From CAWJMN01 sp963844055 (GTDB lineage Bacteria; Planctomycetota; Planctomycetia; Pirellulales; Pirellulaceae), in contig CAWJMN010000002.1 in the NCBI GenBank assembly GCA_963844055.1, forward strand, positions 310,001 to 374,000: DNA of 64,000 nucleotides. The letters are read 5' to 3'. The stretch's first letter is position 1. Every line of letters begins with the position of its first letter. This document shows positions 63,111-64,000 of the stretch, piece after piece. Both the position numbers and the translations under genes were made by a program. The notes under the pieces are model-generated. The model was not told the origin of the DNA. It ran no database searches and worked only from the letters and a program-made list of their open reading frames with translations.

Positions 63111-64000
63111 TTAGGGACGATGCAGGAACTCGGTCGAGTTGATCAAGCTCCACTGGATATCTTCAAACGCTTCAACACGCTGGCCCACCTTTTGGACATA
63201 CTCCAAACACGTGGCAAGTTCCGAGGCATGCGGCTCTCGGCCGAGCGTTCGCAGATAGAGCTCAGAAACCAGGGCCTTATCCTCGGGGATTTCCTTCAGC
63301 ATTCGCCCCAAGGCTGTTTGTGAGCTGCGGCCACTGATGGCACCCGAGATCGCGGGGGAATTCATCATAGCCAAGGCCTGAGGAATCGAACCTACTACTT
63401 CATCACGACGTTCGCTGGGGTCATATCCAAAGACCACATTGAACACATTGCGTGGCGTACGGCGACGTGCCAAGGGACCATTCAAGTTGGCTGCTGGCTC
63501 ACTCATGCCAAGCACATCCAGCAGATTGTCGAAAATCTGATCGCCACGTTTACGCTGCGCCACATTCGACTGAAAAGGAATCCCCTCGGCATTGCGACGC
63601 GGCGCACTGGGGGACTGATACAGGGCCGTATTCATGATCACCTGAAACAGCCACTTGACGTTGTAATTGGTGGCCGTGAATTCTTTGGCCAAATAATCGA
63701 GGGTTTGCGGGGCAAGAACCTCGCGATCGGGGCCCATATCATCAACAGGCTCGCAAAACCCTTCGCCATTGAGCTCGCTCCAAAGGCGATTGATGAAGGC
63801 CTTGGCAAAGTAGGGATTCTCTTTTTCAGTCACCCATTTTGCAAGTTCATTGCGGCGGTCTTCATCCTTCGTCCCCAGCGGAAGCTTGTCTCCCGTTGCA
63901 AAGAAGACTGGCGTCATCAACTTCCCTTCGGACTCGGGATCTTTTAGGTCGGGCATATGGTGCTCGGCCGAACCCCGAACACGATTGTTATTGACGCTCA
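63111..64000 (-). CDS. DUF1553/PSCyt-type protein, C-terminal part (cut by window edge)
   Basis: An open frame runs from the window's right edge to a stop at 63111, with no start inside the window, so the 5' end lies beyond 64000. The visible 296 residues are the DUF1553 C-terminal half: VRGSAEHHMPDLKDP, FAKAFINRLWSELNG and ARRRTPRNVFNVVFGYDPSERR, all typical of the planctomycete cytochrome c/DUF1549/DUF1553 family. Its N-terminal cytochrome and DUF1549 parts are presumably outside. It precedes the second DUF1501 gene, mirroring the first cassette. Confidence 0.88.
   Translation of the reverse strand, partial: SVNNNRVRGSAEHHMPDLKDPESEGKLMTPVFFATGDKLPLGTKDEDRRNELAKWVTEKENPYFAKAFINRLWSELNGEGFCEPVDDMGPDREVLAPQTLDYLAKEFTATNYNVKWLFQVIMNTALYQSPSAPRRNAEGIPFQSNVAQRKRGDQIFDNLLDVLGMSEPAANLNGPLARRRTPRNVFNVVFGYDPSERRDEVVGSIPQALAMMNSPAISGAISGRSSQTALGRMLKEIPEDKALVSELYLRTLGREPHASELATCLEYVQKVGQRVEAFEDIQWSLINSTEFLHRP

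Noticed and set aside
1..64000. Mobile elements, prophage, CRISPR arrays, rRNA or replication origin
   Set aside because: No transposase, integrase, terminal inverted repeats, regularly spaced repeats, rRNA or DnaA-box cluster is recognised.

Overview
The window looks like a planctomycete chromosome segment, most likely from the family Pirellulaceae (Blastopirellula/Bremerella/Rhodopirellula relatives); this assignment is inferred from gene content. Two cassettes pair a planctomycete-type cytochrome c protein (PSCyt1/DUF1549/DUF1553) with a Tat-exported DUF1501 protein. There are also a giant five-haem PA14/propeller protein, a DUF1080 protein, EF-hand and collagen-like secreted proteins, and many exported proteins without recognisable relatives. 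Moderate-to-high GC and loosely packed, often convergent genes fit this. I see no transposon, prophage, CRISPR array, rRNA or replication origin.

Layout. 118-3302: an unrecognised membrane protein and a large exported protein, convergent. 3805-8963: a four-gene unit of exported TPR protein, ExbB/TolQ, ExbD/TolR, and a membrane-anchored protein with a TonB-like SxxxH transmembrane segment, a proline/acid-rich spacer and a terpene-cyclase-like alpha/alpha toroid. This is the most interesting system here. 8985-14286: the multihaem protein and an EF-hand protein, minus strand. 14773-20396: an exported beta-propeller (frameshifted) and the first PSCyt/DUF1501 cassette. 20444-27710: a CYTH protein, a di-haem propeller protein, an M48 protease, small membrane proteins and a Nudix hydrolase (frameshifted). 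27705-31888: a hotdog thioesterase and a LolD/MacB-like ABC transporter with a large FtsX-type permease. 32220-37830: a UDP-galactopyranose-mutase-like flavoprotein, a TMTC-like membrane TPR protein and FabH. 37926-45768: an M3 oligoendopeptidase (two frameshifts), a FlgI-like/HEAT lipoprotein and SMC (frameshifted). 45935-52823: a YyaL thioredoxin-domain protein, an RluA pseudouridine synthase, a DUF1080 protein and an S9 dipeptidyl peptidase (frameshifted). 52868-57697: tRNA-Arg(CCT), a LysM/YkuD protein lacking the catalytic Cys, and a hybrid kinase/response-regulator pair. 57945-64000: an HI0933-type flavoprotein, small membrane proteins, a lipoprotein (frameshifted) and the second DUF1501/PSCyt cassette, cut by the right edge.

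At least seven reading-frame breaks occur in otherwise well-conserved genes, including the normally essential smc. They sit at short GC dinucleotide repeats or short C/G runs, so I read them as probable sequencing or assembly indels rather than biology, pending read-level checking.

Several clear rho-independent terminators are visible, mainly at 1192-1235, 13522-13554, 15781-15828, 31942-31976, 49181-49220 and 53098-53138.
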